DNA of 42,438 nt from NCBI GenBank assembly GCA_018820855.1, contig JAHJNL010000090.1, positions 1-42,438 of the forward strand, in the 5' to 3' direction. This stretch comes from Pseudomonadota bacterium. GTDB lineage: Bacteria; Desulfobacterota; Desulfobulbia; Desulfobulbales; Desulfocapsaceae. Shown piece by piece: positions 34,722 to 42,438 of this stretch. Each line of letters starts with the position of its first letter. The stretch's first letter is position 1. The position numbers and the translations under genes were made by a program. The notes under the pieces were generated by a model that saw nothing but the letters and a program-made list of their open reading frames with translations, was not told the origin of the DNA and searched no databases.

Positions 34722-35996
34722 ATGGAAAAATTAGTCATAGAGGGTGGAAAACCCCTAACTGGTGAGGTCTGGATCAGTGGTGCAAAAAATGCAGCACTGC
34801 CGCTCATTGCCGCTACCCTTCTTGCACCGGGAGTCCATGTCCTGCATAATATGCCGGATCTTCGTGACACCAGAACGATTCTTCTCCTTTTGGAATCCCT
34901 TGGACTTACCTGGGAAAGGCAGGGAAGTACCTTGCGCATTGACGGCTCCGGTCTTCGGTATTCCGAGGCTTCGTATGATCTGGTAAAGACCATGCGGGCT
35001 TCCATCCTTGTTCTGGGCCCGCTTCTGGCAAGACTTGGCCGGGCCAAGGTCTCAATGCCCGGCGGCTGTGCTATTGGGGCCCGTCCTATTAATTTTCATC
35101 TCATGGGCTTTGAACAGCTGGGAGTTCGCTGTCTCCTTGAACATGGATATGTTGATGCACAGATAGACGGAAGAATGCATGGAGGGACGGTCTATTTTGA
35201 TATACCCTCGGTCACGGGCACTGAGAATCTGCTGATGGCAGCAGCCCTTGCCAAAGGGACAACGGTGATTAAAAATGCCGCGCGCGAGCCGGAGATAGGG
35301 AATCTTATCGATATGCTCACTGCGATGGGTGCAGAGATTGAGGGGCGAGACAGTGATCGTCTTACCATTCATGGAGTTGAGAGCCTTACAGCAAGTGAGA
35401 GTACTATTATTCCTGATCGCATCGAAACAGGTACATATGCCATTGCCGTGGCTGCAGCAGGAGGAGACGCTGTTATCTCCGGATGTAATCCCAACCACCT
35501 GCCTTCGCTTCTTGATAAATTACGGTTGGCAGGAGTTTCGGTCTCGTCTGGAGAGGATTTCCTGCGTATTTCCGCTCCGCAAGGAGGTAAAAACAGGATT
35601 AAGCCGGTAAATGTAACCACCATGCCCTATCCCGGTTATCCAACTGACCTCCAGGCCCAGTTTATGGCCCTGATGTCACTCAGTTCTGGTGTCTGTGTCA
35701 TTCATGAGACCATTTTTGAAAACAGATTTATGCATGTTGCAGAATTGCAGCGCATGGGCGCAGATATACAAATAGATGGCCGATCCGCGATGGTCAAGGG
35801 CTTGGGCGATAATCTGCTCACAGGGGCTCAGGTGATGGCTACAGACCTTCGGGCCAGTTCTTCACTGGTAATAGCCGGACTTGCTGCAAAGGGAAGGACA
35901 GATATTTCTCGTATCTATCACCTGGAGCGGGGCTATGAAAAAATGGTGGAAAAACTTACTGGTCTGGGAGCGACTGTCTGGAAAGAAAAGGAGTAA
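34722..35996 (+). CDS. murA: UDP-N-acetylglucosamine 1-carboxyvinyltransferase
   Basis: Transfers enolpyruvate from PEP to UDP-GlcNAc, the first committed step of peptidoglycan synthesis. The protein is 424 residues, standard length. It begins [20 protein letters not shown] with the active-site Lys-Asn pair, then [20 protein letters not shown] with C116, the cysteine attacked by fosfomycin. The cysteine is present, not the Asp that gives natural resistance. Later come [17 protein letters not shown] and [18 protein letters not shown] near the C-terminus. AAGGTGG precedes the ATG. It ends the rho-to-murA run and converges on the histidine kinase gene 12 nt away, with no evident terminator between them. 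Confidence 0.96.
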   Translation: MEKLVIEGGKPLTGEVWISGAKNAALPLIAATLLAPGVHVLHNMPDLRDTRTILLLLESLGLTWERQGSTLRIDGSGLRYSEASYDLVKTMRASILVLGPLLARLGRAKVSMPGGCAIGARPINFHLMGFEQLGVRCLLEHGYVDAQIDGRMHGGTVYFDIPSVTGTENLLMAAALAKGTTVIKNAAREPEIGNLIDMLTAMGAEIEGRDSDRLTIHGVESLTASESTIIPDRIETGTYAIAVAAAGGDAVISGCNPNHLPSLLDKLRLAGVSVSSGEDFLRISAPQGGKNRIKPVNVTTMPYPGYPTDLQAQFMALMSLSSGVCVIHETIFENRFMHVAELQRMGADIQIDGRSAMVKGLGDNLLTGAQVMATDLRASSSLVIAGLAAKGRTDISRIYHLERGYEKMVEKLTGLGATVWKEKE

Positions 35997-36008
35997 GACA
36001 GAGGGTGT

Positions 36009-37727
36009 TTAAGGCAGAGGAAAAAAGACCGTGAACTTTGCTCCTCCGAGAGTTGAGCGTCCCACTTCAATGCTGCCCTGGTGTCCATCCACTATCTGTT
36101 TGACAATGGCCAGTCCCAGGCCTGTGCCGTCAAGCCGCCTGGTATAAAAAGGCTCAAATATTTTGTCTTCTTTTCCTGGACTGATTCCTGGTCCATTGTC
36201 TTCTATTGTTAGTAGAAATCCCTCCTGCTGTTCACTGTTTTTTTCTTCTTTTGTCTCGATCAGAATTTTTTCTTTTCCTTTGGGACAGAAGGCAAGTGCA
36301 TTTTGAAAGATATGGTTGAGGAGGGTAAAGAGCTGGTACTCGTCTGCCCAAACATCAAATGGTTCTCCAATTCGTATATCAAGGGTGCAACTGGTTGGCC
36401 AGGCAGGATCTGCCTGGGCTACCTCAATCACTTCTTTCAGGCAGCGTTTAAAAGAAAACCATTCTTTTTCAGCGTGTTCAGGTCTGGCAAATTTGAGGAA
36501 GTCGGAGATGGTATTGTCCAGACGATTGGACTCTCGAAGGATGATTGTTATCAGGTCCAGGTTTGTCTGCTGTTGCGGTGTATCCATCAGACTGAATTCA
36601 TTGGCCAATACCTGGGCAGAACCAGAGATTGCCGTCAACGGATTCCTGAAATCATGGGCAATTCCAGCGCTCATGCGTCCGATAGCGGCAAGTTTTTCCG
36701 CCTGTTGCATCTGCCTCTCCAAACGTTCCACCTCGCTGATATCCTGAATCGTCACCACCTTACAGTTATTACAGGTGGCCTTGTCGAAGTCGGGAGTGTT
36801 GTCCTTTCCCTGGTCGTACTGGAGATTGGTATAGGAGTAGCCTATCTGTATCCGATCCCCGTTTTTCCGTTGTAATCCTGCAGAGTGACGAGATCCTTTG
36901 TCATTGAGGTCAACTTCTGAAAATATCTGGTGAAAATCTTTCTTCAATAATTCCTCAGGGCTATATCCGGTGATATGGCCTGCTGCATTGTTGGCGGAGG
37001 TGATCCGGTTTTTGTCATTTGTGGTGATGATCCCTGTGGCGATATCGTCGAAAATCTGTTTGTAGAGCAGGCTCAGTTGATCAAAACTTCGAACGGAGTC
37101 GGAAAGGGCGTCTTCTGTTGTCCGTAATCGTCCGGCAAAGAGACTGCTGAGAATGGCGGCAAGAAAAAAAGTAAGACCGTATACGGCAAAGAGGTTAATA
37201 CTGGTAAGGAGGTCTATGTTATAAGTGAAGTTGTAAGGAACCTTCAGGAACTCAGGAAAGATACGATAGTATTCAAGGGTCAGAACCAGTGCATATTGAA
37301 GAGTCGCAGCTCCTGCGGCAATGAGTCCACCAAGCCGTGGCATGATGAGTCCGCCGGCAATGATGGGGAAAAAATAGATTGGGGAAAAGATCGAATGTGA
37401 GGCCCCGGTATAGTAGATGAGGATAGAGACAAAAACGGTATCAAGAAGATTCTGTTTGAAACCAAAATGTCTCGGATCTTTGACGCTCCCCAGGAGAAGA
37501 AAGCCGGAGATGATGGTTGTGGTATAGACGAGGAGAATAAAGACAGTGAGTAGGCTGGTGGGCGGAATGAGGACATTGAACTGACCGCTTTGCAGGTAAA
37601 AACTTACGCCAAGGATCAAGGTGTAAAGAATGACGCGGAGGAGCAGCATCCACAGGAGTTGATAGACCAACAGCTGCTGGACTGTATTTTGTGGAGATAC
37701 CGGTTCATTGGCGGAAGAAGTGGACAT
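36009..37727 (-). CDS. Membrane PAS histidine kinase, NtrB/PilS-like
   Basis: Sensor kinase of 572 residues. The ATG at 37727 has AGGA 9 nt upstream; an in-frame TTG at 37733 is too close to that site. Residues about 18-200 hold about six hydrophobic helices with short loops, as in PilS. A PAS domain (about 220-330; IFDDIATGIITTNDKNRITS, then HITGYSPEELLKKDFHQIFS) contains an unusual CNNC pair at 319-322. The kinase core has GIAHDFRNPLTAISGSAQ with phospho-acceptor H358, an N-box (HIFQNALAFCPKG), IEDNGPGISPGKEDKIFEPF and GTGLGLAIVKQIV. It lies 181 nt downstream of the sigma54-dependent regulator gene on the same strand, its likely partner. The signal is unknown; no pilus genes are in the window. 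Confidence 0.88.
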   Translation of the reverse strand: MSTSSANEPVSPQNTVQQLLVYQLLWMLLLRVILYTLILGVSFYLQSGQFNVLIPPTSLLTVFILLVYTTTIISGFLLLGSVKDPRHFGFKQNLLDTVFVSILIYYTGASHSIFSPIYFFPIIAGGLIMPRLGGLIAAGAATLQYALVLTLEYYRIFPEFLKVPYNFTYNIDLLTSINLFAVYGLTFFLAAILSSLFAGRLRTTEDALSDSVRSFDQLSLLYKQIFDDIATGIITTNDKNRITSANNAAGHITGYSPEELLKKDFHQIFSEVDLNDKGSRHSAGLQRKNGDRIQIGYSYTNLQYDQGKDNTPDFDKATCNNCKVVTIQDISEVERLERQMQQAEKLAAIGRMSAGIAHDFRNPLTAISGSAQVLANEFSLMDTPQQQTNLDLITIILRESNRLDNTISDFLKFARPEHAEKEWFSFKRCLKEVIEVAQADPAWPTSCTLDIRIGEPFDVWADEYQLFTLLNHIFQNALAFCPKGKEKILIETKEEKNSEQQEGFLLTIEDNGPGISPGKEDKIFEPFYTRRLDGTGLGLAIVKQIVDGHQGSIEVGRSTLGGAKFTVFFPLP

Positions 37728-37908
37728 AATCAAGCATCCTTTAATTGGAAAGCTGTTGAGATGTTGCGGTGGCTATAGGCTGAAGGTAAAAGACTGAAGG
37801 AAGAAGGTAACAAAAGCAATACAGGTTATTAGTTGAATTTAAGCAGAACGAGGTGGCATGGCACCGTGTCGTATTTATTTGCATCCTTTAACTTCAGTAC
37901 GTTACTTG

Positions 37909-39285
37909 CTATTCAATGTTATATTTTTTGACTTTATAGCGTAGAGATCGAAAGCTGATGCGCAGTAGCTCGGCTGCACGCATCTTGGAGTAATCGCTTT
38001 TTTCCAGGGCCGTGTGGATCAGTTGTTTTTCAAGGTCGCCCATTACCTCTTCCAGGCCGCGCTCAAAGAGTTCCTCCTCACTGGCAACGGCTTGAAAACG
38101 GGAGTTGGGTGGTGGATCAGGTTCTTTTTTTCCGAACCTGAAGGTGGACAGGGTAAGACTGTCAGGGAGAATAATGTTGGAGGACTCCAGGGCTACCCCC
38201 CGTTCAATGATGTTTTCCAGCTCACGCACATTGCCTGGAAAATCGTAGTTCATCAAGACTTCCATGGCATAGGAAGACATCTCCTGCACCTCTTTGCCAA
38301 GGAGTTTTGAATATTTTTTTAGAAAGAAATCAACAAGAAGGGGGACATCACCCTTCCGTTCACGAAGCGGCGGCACACGAAGGGGTACGACCGCCAATCG
38401 ATAGAACAGGTCTTCCCGAAAGCGACCGGACATAATTTCTTCTTCAAGAATCTTATTCGTTGCGGCAATGATGCGAACATTAACGCTTTGGATCTGTGTG
38501 GCGCCAACGGGTTTTACTTCACGTTCCTGAAGAACACGGAGCAGTTTTGTCTGGATGATGGGAGTGAGTTCGCCTATTTCATCCAGAAAGGCTGTCCCAT
38601 TATTGGCCAGCTGAAATAAGCCCTGTTTATCACTGATGGCACCGGTAAAGGCTCCTTTGACATGACCGAAGAGTTCACTTTCCATGAGGTCTTCAGGGAT
38701 AGCACTGCAGGTAATGGGAATAAATTGCTGGTCTGCTACTTTGGAATGACGGTGGATGGCCTGGGCCACCAGTTCTTTTCCTGTTCCTGATTCACCATAG
38801 ATAAGGACATTGGCCGGGGTCGGAGCAATGCGTTTGATCATTTCAAAAATTTTGATCATTTCCCGGCTTTCACCGATGATTTCCGGAAAGGCTTCGGCTA
38901 TAGACCGTGCTTCGGCTATTTGATTACCTTTAGAGGTTGCCGAACAAATAACCGACTTGATTTCTTCGACATTGAAGGGTTTGCTGATGTAGTCGAATGC
39001 ACCGTTTTTCATGGCGGAAACAGCATCATTCGGTGAGGCGAAGGCCGTAATCATGACCACGGGCAGGGTAGGGGTCCGTTCTTTGATACCGTACAAGAGC
39101 TCCAGGCCATCCATGCCGTCCATGCGGATGTCACTGATAACCAAGGAGAAATCTTGTTTTTCAATCAGCTCTAGTGCGCTGCTGCCATTATGGGCGGTTT
39201 CTACCTGGTATCCTTCCTTAACAAGGAGGATCTTGAGAAAATCCCGCATACTACGTTCGTCGTCGACAACGAGGATTGGATTCAT
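37909..39285 (-). CDS. Sigma54-dependent response regulator, NtrC/PilR type
   Basis: Transcription activator of 458 residues from ATG 39285 (an in-frame TTG lies at 39300; neither has a strong ribosome site). The receiver domain has ILVVDDERSMRDF and D52 in VISDIRMDGMDG, with K in YISKPFNVEE. The central AAA+ domain has Walker A LIYGESGTGKELVAQAIH, the sigma54-contacting GAFTGA loop in GHVKGAFTGAISDKQ, Walker B GTAFLDEIGEL and VRELENIIERGVALE. The C-terminus is a Fis-type helix-turn-helix (MRAAELLRISFRSLRYKVKK). It would activate sigma54 promoters when phosphorylated, probably by the kinase encoded downstream. The order regulator then kinase is reversed relative to many ntrBC pairs. Confidence 0.93.
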   Translation of the reverse strand: MNPILVVDDERSMRDFLKILLVKEGYQVETAHNGSSALELIEKQDFSLVISDIRMDGMDGLELLYGIKERTPTLPVVMITAFASPNDAVSAMKNGAFDYISKPFNVEEIKSVICSATSKGNQIAEARSIAEAFPEIIGESREMIKIFEMIKRIAPTPANVLIYGESGTGKELVAQAIHRHSKVADQQFIPITCSAIPEDLMESELFGHVKGAFTGAISDKQGLFQLANNGTAFLDEIGELTPIIQTKLLRVLQEREVKPVGATQIQSVNVRIIAATNKILEEEIMSGRFREDLFYRLAVVPLRVPPLRERKGDVPLLVDFFLKKYSKLLGKEVQEMSSYAMEVLMNYDFPGNVRELENIIERGVALESSNIILPDSLTLSTFRFGKKEPDPPPNSRFQAVASEEELFERGLEEVMGDLEKQLIHTALEKSDYSKMRAAELLRISFRSLRYKVKKYNIE

Positions 39286-39441
39286 TCTTTTTTGAAGCAA
39301 AGTGAACAGGTGCTCAGTGACACCAGTTTTATATTGAGTTGGCTTGAAAGCAACAATTACTCTCCTTTCTAACCTGTTATTTTTTAACGTACTGCATGAA
39401 GCGGATTTTTTCCAACTATGAATGGTGGAGATGCTCTGTTT

Positions 39442-39717
39442 TTACACGGAGGAGGAAGAATTCTTGATTAGTTGTTCTTTTTGCTGGCGGCTGAACCTTT
39501 TGATTTCATGTTCTCGACGGGCGGCAAGTGAGCGAGAAGTTTGTTGCTCATGGTAAACGAGCTGAACCGGTCTGCGGCCGCGGGTGTATTTCGCCCCTTT
39601 CTCGGAATGATTATGTTCCTGGAACCTCTGTTCCAGGTTGGTTGTAATGCCTGTGTACAGGGTGTGATCACTGCAACGGAGCAGATATACAAACCAGGGA
39701 ACAGTCTCTTTTTCCAT
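39442..39717 (-). CDS. GIY-YIG domain protein (UPF0213/YhbQ-like)
   Basis: Small protein of 91 residues that is a single GIY-YIG nuclease domain: WFVYLLRCSDHTLYTGITTN (9-28; the two motif tyrosines with intervening G), then LEQRFQEHNHSEKGAKYTRG with the Arg and His of the family, and LAARREHEIKRFSRQQKEQL. This is the YhbQ/UPF0213 subfamily, common as stand-alone genes; some members are linked to DNA repair, but the function of this one is unknown. The catalytic Glu position is represented by REHEIKR. No clear promoter or ribosome site stands out. Confidence 0.9.
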   Translation of the reverse strand: MEKETVPWFVYLLRCSDHTLYTGITTNLEQRFQEHNHSEKGAKYTRGRRPVQLVYHEQQTSRSLAARREHEIKRFSRQQKEQLIKNSSSSV

Positions 39718-39796
39718 GCTTTTTATTACAATAATTAAGTGAGAAGATGGAGGAGAACAGCTCGCTCCTAGTGCAAAAAATGGAATTTGTATGGAT

Positions 39797-39840
39797 AAAA
39801 AAAAGACCTGGTATCTCTCATAAAGAAATATACCAGGTCT
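39797..39840 (-). terminator. Rho-independent terminator of the octaheme cytochrome gene
   Basis: On the minus strand AGACCTGGTAT and ATACCAGGTCT (39840-39830 and 39814-39804) form an 11-bp stem with a 15-nt loop, followed by eight T (39804-39797). It begins 47 nt after the cytochrome stop. Confidence 0.88.
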
Positions 39841-39887
39841 GGGAAAACAAGCAGTAAAAAAAACTGTCGTGTTAAAGTGGCCAGGAT

Positions 39888-41171
39888 TTATTTATGGGTC
39901 GCTCGTAAAATCTTGGCCAATTCCTTGATTTCACCAAGGTCCTCAGTCATCATATTCCAACCGTACCAGTAGGCGTAGTCCGGATTGACATGGAAGAAGG
40001 CCTGGTATGCACGCATGCGGTGTTTCATGTACATGCGTAGCAGGACCTGATCGATATGAGAGAGTTCATCCAGGTTTTCGTTCCAGGCTGCGCCGTTGGT
40101 ATGCATAAAACTGAGGAGGAAGGGATAGTTGAAAGGATATCCTTCCGGTTTCTTGATGATGCCATCTTTATAGAGACCTGCAACGGTCTCAATGGCTTCG
40201 GCCATCAGCCGATCAGCCTTGCCAAGTATGGAATCACCCATTTCCAGCTGCTCCCTGGCATAGGATTCAGAATGACACTGTGCACAGGTCTTGAGCATCT
40301 TGTTTCGTTCTTTTTCCCAGGAGACCTGGTCCAATCTGACCATGTCCACAGATTTTACAGCGTCAAGAATAGGCGTGGCTTCACCGGTTTCCGGGTTGAG
40401 GACACCGAGTGCTTTGAGAATGGTTACGCGATCAGCAGCTTCCTGCTTGTCTTCAGGCAGGGGCAGACGTACACCGAGAAAGCCCCAGGCCGTGTGGTTC
40501 TCGTGGGTTCCGTTAGGCAGATGACAGGTCTGGCAGGTCGGCGCCTGGGCGCCTTCGGGAAGATCTCCGGCCAGTTTGGCAAAATAACGCATTCCGTGTT
40601 TGGAGCTTGACCACATCTCCCACTGAGGATGATCATAGCCCATATGGCACTGCTGACAGGCCCTGGGGTTGGTCGCCTCTTTTTTGGAGAAGGTGTGACG
40701 GGTGTGACATTCATCACAGGAGTTTTTCTGGTAACGATATCCCTTGTCCAGCAGTTCTTTTTTCTGCTCTTCAGTCTTGATGCCCATGTTGTGACAGCCA
40801 CCGCAACCGCGTCCACCCTCGATTAGTTCATCGGGAGCCATGTGGGTGGCTGGAATGGCATTGAGGGAGGTCCAGCCAAAATTATGTTTGCCCATGGCAA
40901 AGGAGTCATACTGCTCCTGATGACATTCGGCACACACTGCCTCAGAGGGCAGTTTGGCTTTTTTGTAATCTTCGGCAGTGGAGTGTTCGTCGCCGTGGCA
41001 GGTAGAACAGGTGACATCATTCTCTGAATGCTTTGATATCTTCCAGTCTGTAACCATACCGGGAGAAACCTTGGTGTGACATTCGATGCACTGGTCTGCT
41101 GCTCCAGCACTTATTGCCATGGAGAACAGAACAAAGGCACCTGCTGCCACCGTTGTTTTTAATGAATTCAT
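39888..41171 (-). CDS. Periplasmic octaheme cytochrome c, hydroxylamine oxidoreductase (HAO) family
   Basis: Secreted multiheme cytochrome of 427 residues. A Sec signal peptide (MNSLKTTVAAGAFVLFSMAI, then SAGAA before DQC) is followed by exactly eight CxxCH motifs at 28-32, 55-59, 80-84, 123-127, 152-156, 172-176, 213-217 and 297-301. Spacing and the C-terminal YQAFFHVNPDYAYWYGW segment fit the HAO family. Members oxidise hydroxylamine or hydrazine, or in anaerobes reduce nitrite or hydroxylamine to ammonia. Direction depends on a C-terminal tyrosine cross-linked to the catalytic heme; several tyrosines are near residues 389-403, but I cannot align them by eye. GGGAGGGG precedes the ATG. The gene has its own terminator and a CRP/FNR-type site upstream, so it is a regulated single-gene unit. 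A role in nitrite or NO detoxification or respiration is inferred. Confidence 0.88.
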   Translation of the reverse strand: MNSLKTTVAAGAFVLFSMAISAGAADQCIECHTKVSPGMVTDWKISKHSENDVTCSTCHGDEHSTAEDYKKAKLPSEAVCAECHQEQYDSFAMGKHNFGWTSLNAIPATHMAPDELIEGGRGCGGCHNMGIKTEEQKKELLDKGYRYQKNSCDECHTRHTFSKKEATNPRACQQCHMGYDHPQWEMWSSSKHGMRYFAKLAGDLPEGAQAPTCQTCHLPNGTHENHTAWGFLGVRLPLPEDKQEAADRVTILKALGVLNPETGEATPILDAVKSVDMVRLDQVSWEKERNKMLKTCAQCHSESYAREQLEMGDSILGKADRLMAEAIETVAGLYKDGIIKKPEGYPFNYPFLLSFMHTNGAAWNENLDELSHIDQVLLRMYMKHRMRAYQAFFHVNPDYAYWYGWNMMTEDLGEIKELAKILRATHK

Positions 41172-41251
41172 TTCCCCTCCCTATAGGTGAAAATGGATAG
41201 TGATTTATCCCTGTCGTCACTCGGCAGGGAATACTCTTTTATGAGGAGAGC

Positions 41252-41294
41252 ATTCTAGTTAAAAGCGGATCACAAAACCTTGACATAAGTCAAG
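41252..41294 (-). promoter_or_regulatory. CRP/FNR-family operator and -10 element of the octaheme cytochrome gene
   Basis: CTTGACATAAGTCAAG (41279-41294) is a 6-4-6 perfect inverted repeat of the FNR/DNR/HcpR half-site class. On the minus strand a -10 element TAGAAT lies at 41257-41252, which puts the start near 41245 and the centre of the repeat at -41.5, the class II activator position. No -35 hexamer is placed 16-18 nt from the -10. Confidence 0.65.
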
Positions 41295-41459
41295 TATGAG
41301 GGTATTCGCGGATATTTTCTATTCACGATTTCATATTGTTTTTGGAGATTGTTTTAAGATGCAGGGCGGAATCATCATTTTCTACTATCTTCTTGTCAGA
41401 AATGGGGAAGTAGATTAAGAAAGGTGGAATATAATACAGTGAAATCGATGGAGAGAAAG

Positions 41460-42373
41460 ATGAGTGAGAAGACAGATGCAGAAGAGCAAAACATGATCGG
41501 GGAAACAGAGCAGGCTGATGCTCAGACACTTACCGATCATCTGCGTGAACTGACAGGTGAAGAAGAGCAAAAGATGGTTGGGGAAGTTGAGGAGTTTGAT
41601 ACTCAGACACTCACTGATCATCTGCGTGAACTGCGTTCCTGTCTCATCAAATCATTTCTGGCAGTTATCGCCGGTTTTGCTCTTTCCTACGGATTTATTA
41701 AGCCCATCGGCACCTTGTTTTTTAAACCATTGATCGATGTACTGCCCGAGGGCAGTTCCCTCATTTTCACCTCTTACCAGGAAGGGTTTTTTTTTATCTA
41801 AAGCTCGCTCTGGTCTGCGGTCTGCTCCTGGCAAGTCCTGTTCTTTTTTATCAGATTTGGCGCTTCATTGCCCCTGGCCTTTATAAGCAAGAGAAACGGG
41901 TGCTGGTGCCTTTCACCTTCCTTTCTACCATCTGTTTCCTTGGTGGTGCTAGTTTCGGGTATTTGGTTGTCTTTCCACCTGCTTTTCGTTTTCTGGTTGG
42001 CTATTCCAACGAATTTCTCACCTCAATGCCTGCCGTCAGCGAATATTTTTCTCTGGCCCTGCGTCTTCTCATAGCCTTTGGCGTCATCTTTGAGATGCCG
42101 GTACTCATGGTATTTCTGGCAAAGATAGGGGTTGTCACAGTACCCTTCCTTAATCGTAACCGAAAGTATGCCATCCTCATCAATTTCATCATCGCCGCCA
42201 TTCTCACTCCCACTCCTGATGTGGTCAATCAGTTGATGATGGGCGTTCCGCTAATGGTTCTCTATGAAATCAGCGTGGTCGCGGTATGGCTTTTCGGGAA
42301 AAAAACTTTTGCCGATTTTCAGGAGAAGGGAATGGTGGAGTTTGATTCGGAATCTTCTGAAAAGAATGAATAA
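41460..42373 (+). CDS. tatC: Twin-arginine translocase subunit TatC, frame interrupted at a T9 run
   Basis: Membrane receptor of the Tat pathway, which exports folded redox proteins. The N-terminal part (41460-41801) reads LTDHLRELRSCLIKSFLAVI and LPEGSSLIFTSYQEGFFF, then meets a stop at 41799. The rest continues in the -1 frame: YLKLALVCGLLLASPVLFYQ from the T9 run (41787-41795), then IWRFIAPGLYKQEKR, VFPPAFRFLVGYSNEF, EMPVLMVFLAKIGVV and AAILTPTPDVVNQLMMGVPL, the usual TatC order. One extra T, or a -1 slip on T9, restores a full six-helix protein. It may be a sequencing error, a true mutation or slippage-based expression. GGAGAG precedes ATG 41460. An unusual tandem duplication lies at the N-terminus. 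No tatA is adjacent within the window. Confidence 0.85.
41478..41639 (+). repeat. Two tandem 81-nt (27-codon) repeats in the tatC N-terminus
   Basis: Unit 1 (41478-41558) and unit 2 (41559-41639) encode 27 residues each and match at 18, including an identical QTLTDHLREL in both. The DNA is diverged at many third positions, so the duplication is not recent. Confidence 0.85.
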
Positions 42374-42438
42374 ACATTTTCCGCGATTCTGGATTTCTTG
42401 CCTCTGATACGGTATAAGGGATGAGCAGTGAATAACGA

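Noticed and set aside
36009-39285. Naming the kinase and sigma54 regulator pilS and pilR
   Set aside because: The architecture fits PilS/PilR, but no pilus gene is present here and NtrB/NtrC-like systems of this layout are many in Deltaproteobacteria.
42413-42438. Possible start of another gene at the right edge (GTG near 42428 after AAGGGATGAGCA)
   Set aside because: Only a few codons are visible, so no reading frame can be supported.

Overview
The window reads as one contiguous piece of a Gram-negative, anaerobic, Deltaproteobacteria-type (Desulfobacterota) chromosome, most plausibly from the Desulfobulbales. This placement is an inference. It rests on conserved gene order (ispE, tRNA-Gln, prs, rplY, pth, carD, then rho, rpmE, prfA, prmC, murA), an orphan CooC-type ATPase, an oxygen-binding diiron (ODP-like) protein, an octaheme cytochrome c and moderate GC content. 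I see no transposase, phage gene, integrase, CRISPR array or rRNA.

Layout. (1) 1-7536, plus strand: the end of a surface-polysaccharide cluster, with a 5'-truncated UDP-glucuronate decarboxylase, two GT4 and three GT2 glycosyltransferases, and a polyprenyl-phosphate sugar-1-phosphate transferase that would start repeat-unit assembly. (2) 7648-11802: a CooC-like nickel-insertion ATPase (minus), then a BI-1/YccA membrane protein, coaBC and an MFS transporter. (3) 11960-18617, plus strand: a tightly packed six-gene signalling operon. In order it encodes a Roadblock/LC7 protein, an ODP-like metallo-beta-lactamase-fold diiron protein, a 1087-residue protein with two HD-GYP-like domains fused to PAS, GAF-like and histidine kinase modules, a response regulator with a DUF4388 output, an orphan ParA-type ATPase, and a second Roadblock-like protein with a basic N-terminus. 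I do not recognise this combination as a described pathway; it is the best candidate here for a new system. (4) 18678-21880, minus: glnS and gltX in tandem. (5) 22295-28690, plus: serA, a DUF1844 protein, ispE, tRNA-Gln(UUG), prs, rplY, pth and carD. (6) 28756-35996, plus: rluD, coaE, rho (behind a long leader with a near-consensus promoter), rpmE, prfA, prmC and murA. (7) 36009-39717, minus: a membrane PAS histidine kinase, a sigma54-dependent response regulator and a GIY-YIG protein. (8) 39888-42373: an octaheme HAO-type cytochrome c (minus) diverging from tatC (plus).

Other points. The octaheme promoter region holds a CRP/FNR-type inverted repeat centred 41.5 bp from the predicted transcription start. 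tatC has an N-terminal tandem duplication of its LTDHLREL segment, and its reading frame breaks at a run of nine T. Several intrinsic terminators and sigma70-type promoters can be placed; they are listed as separate entries. Gene-free stretches over 300 bases are 21881-22294 (divergent gltX/serA promoters), 27908-28210 (carD leader) and 30360-30813 (rho leader).
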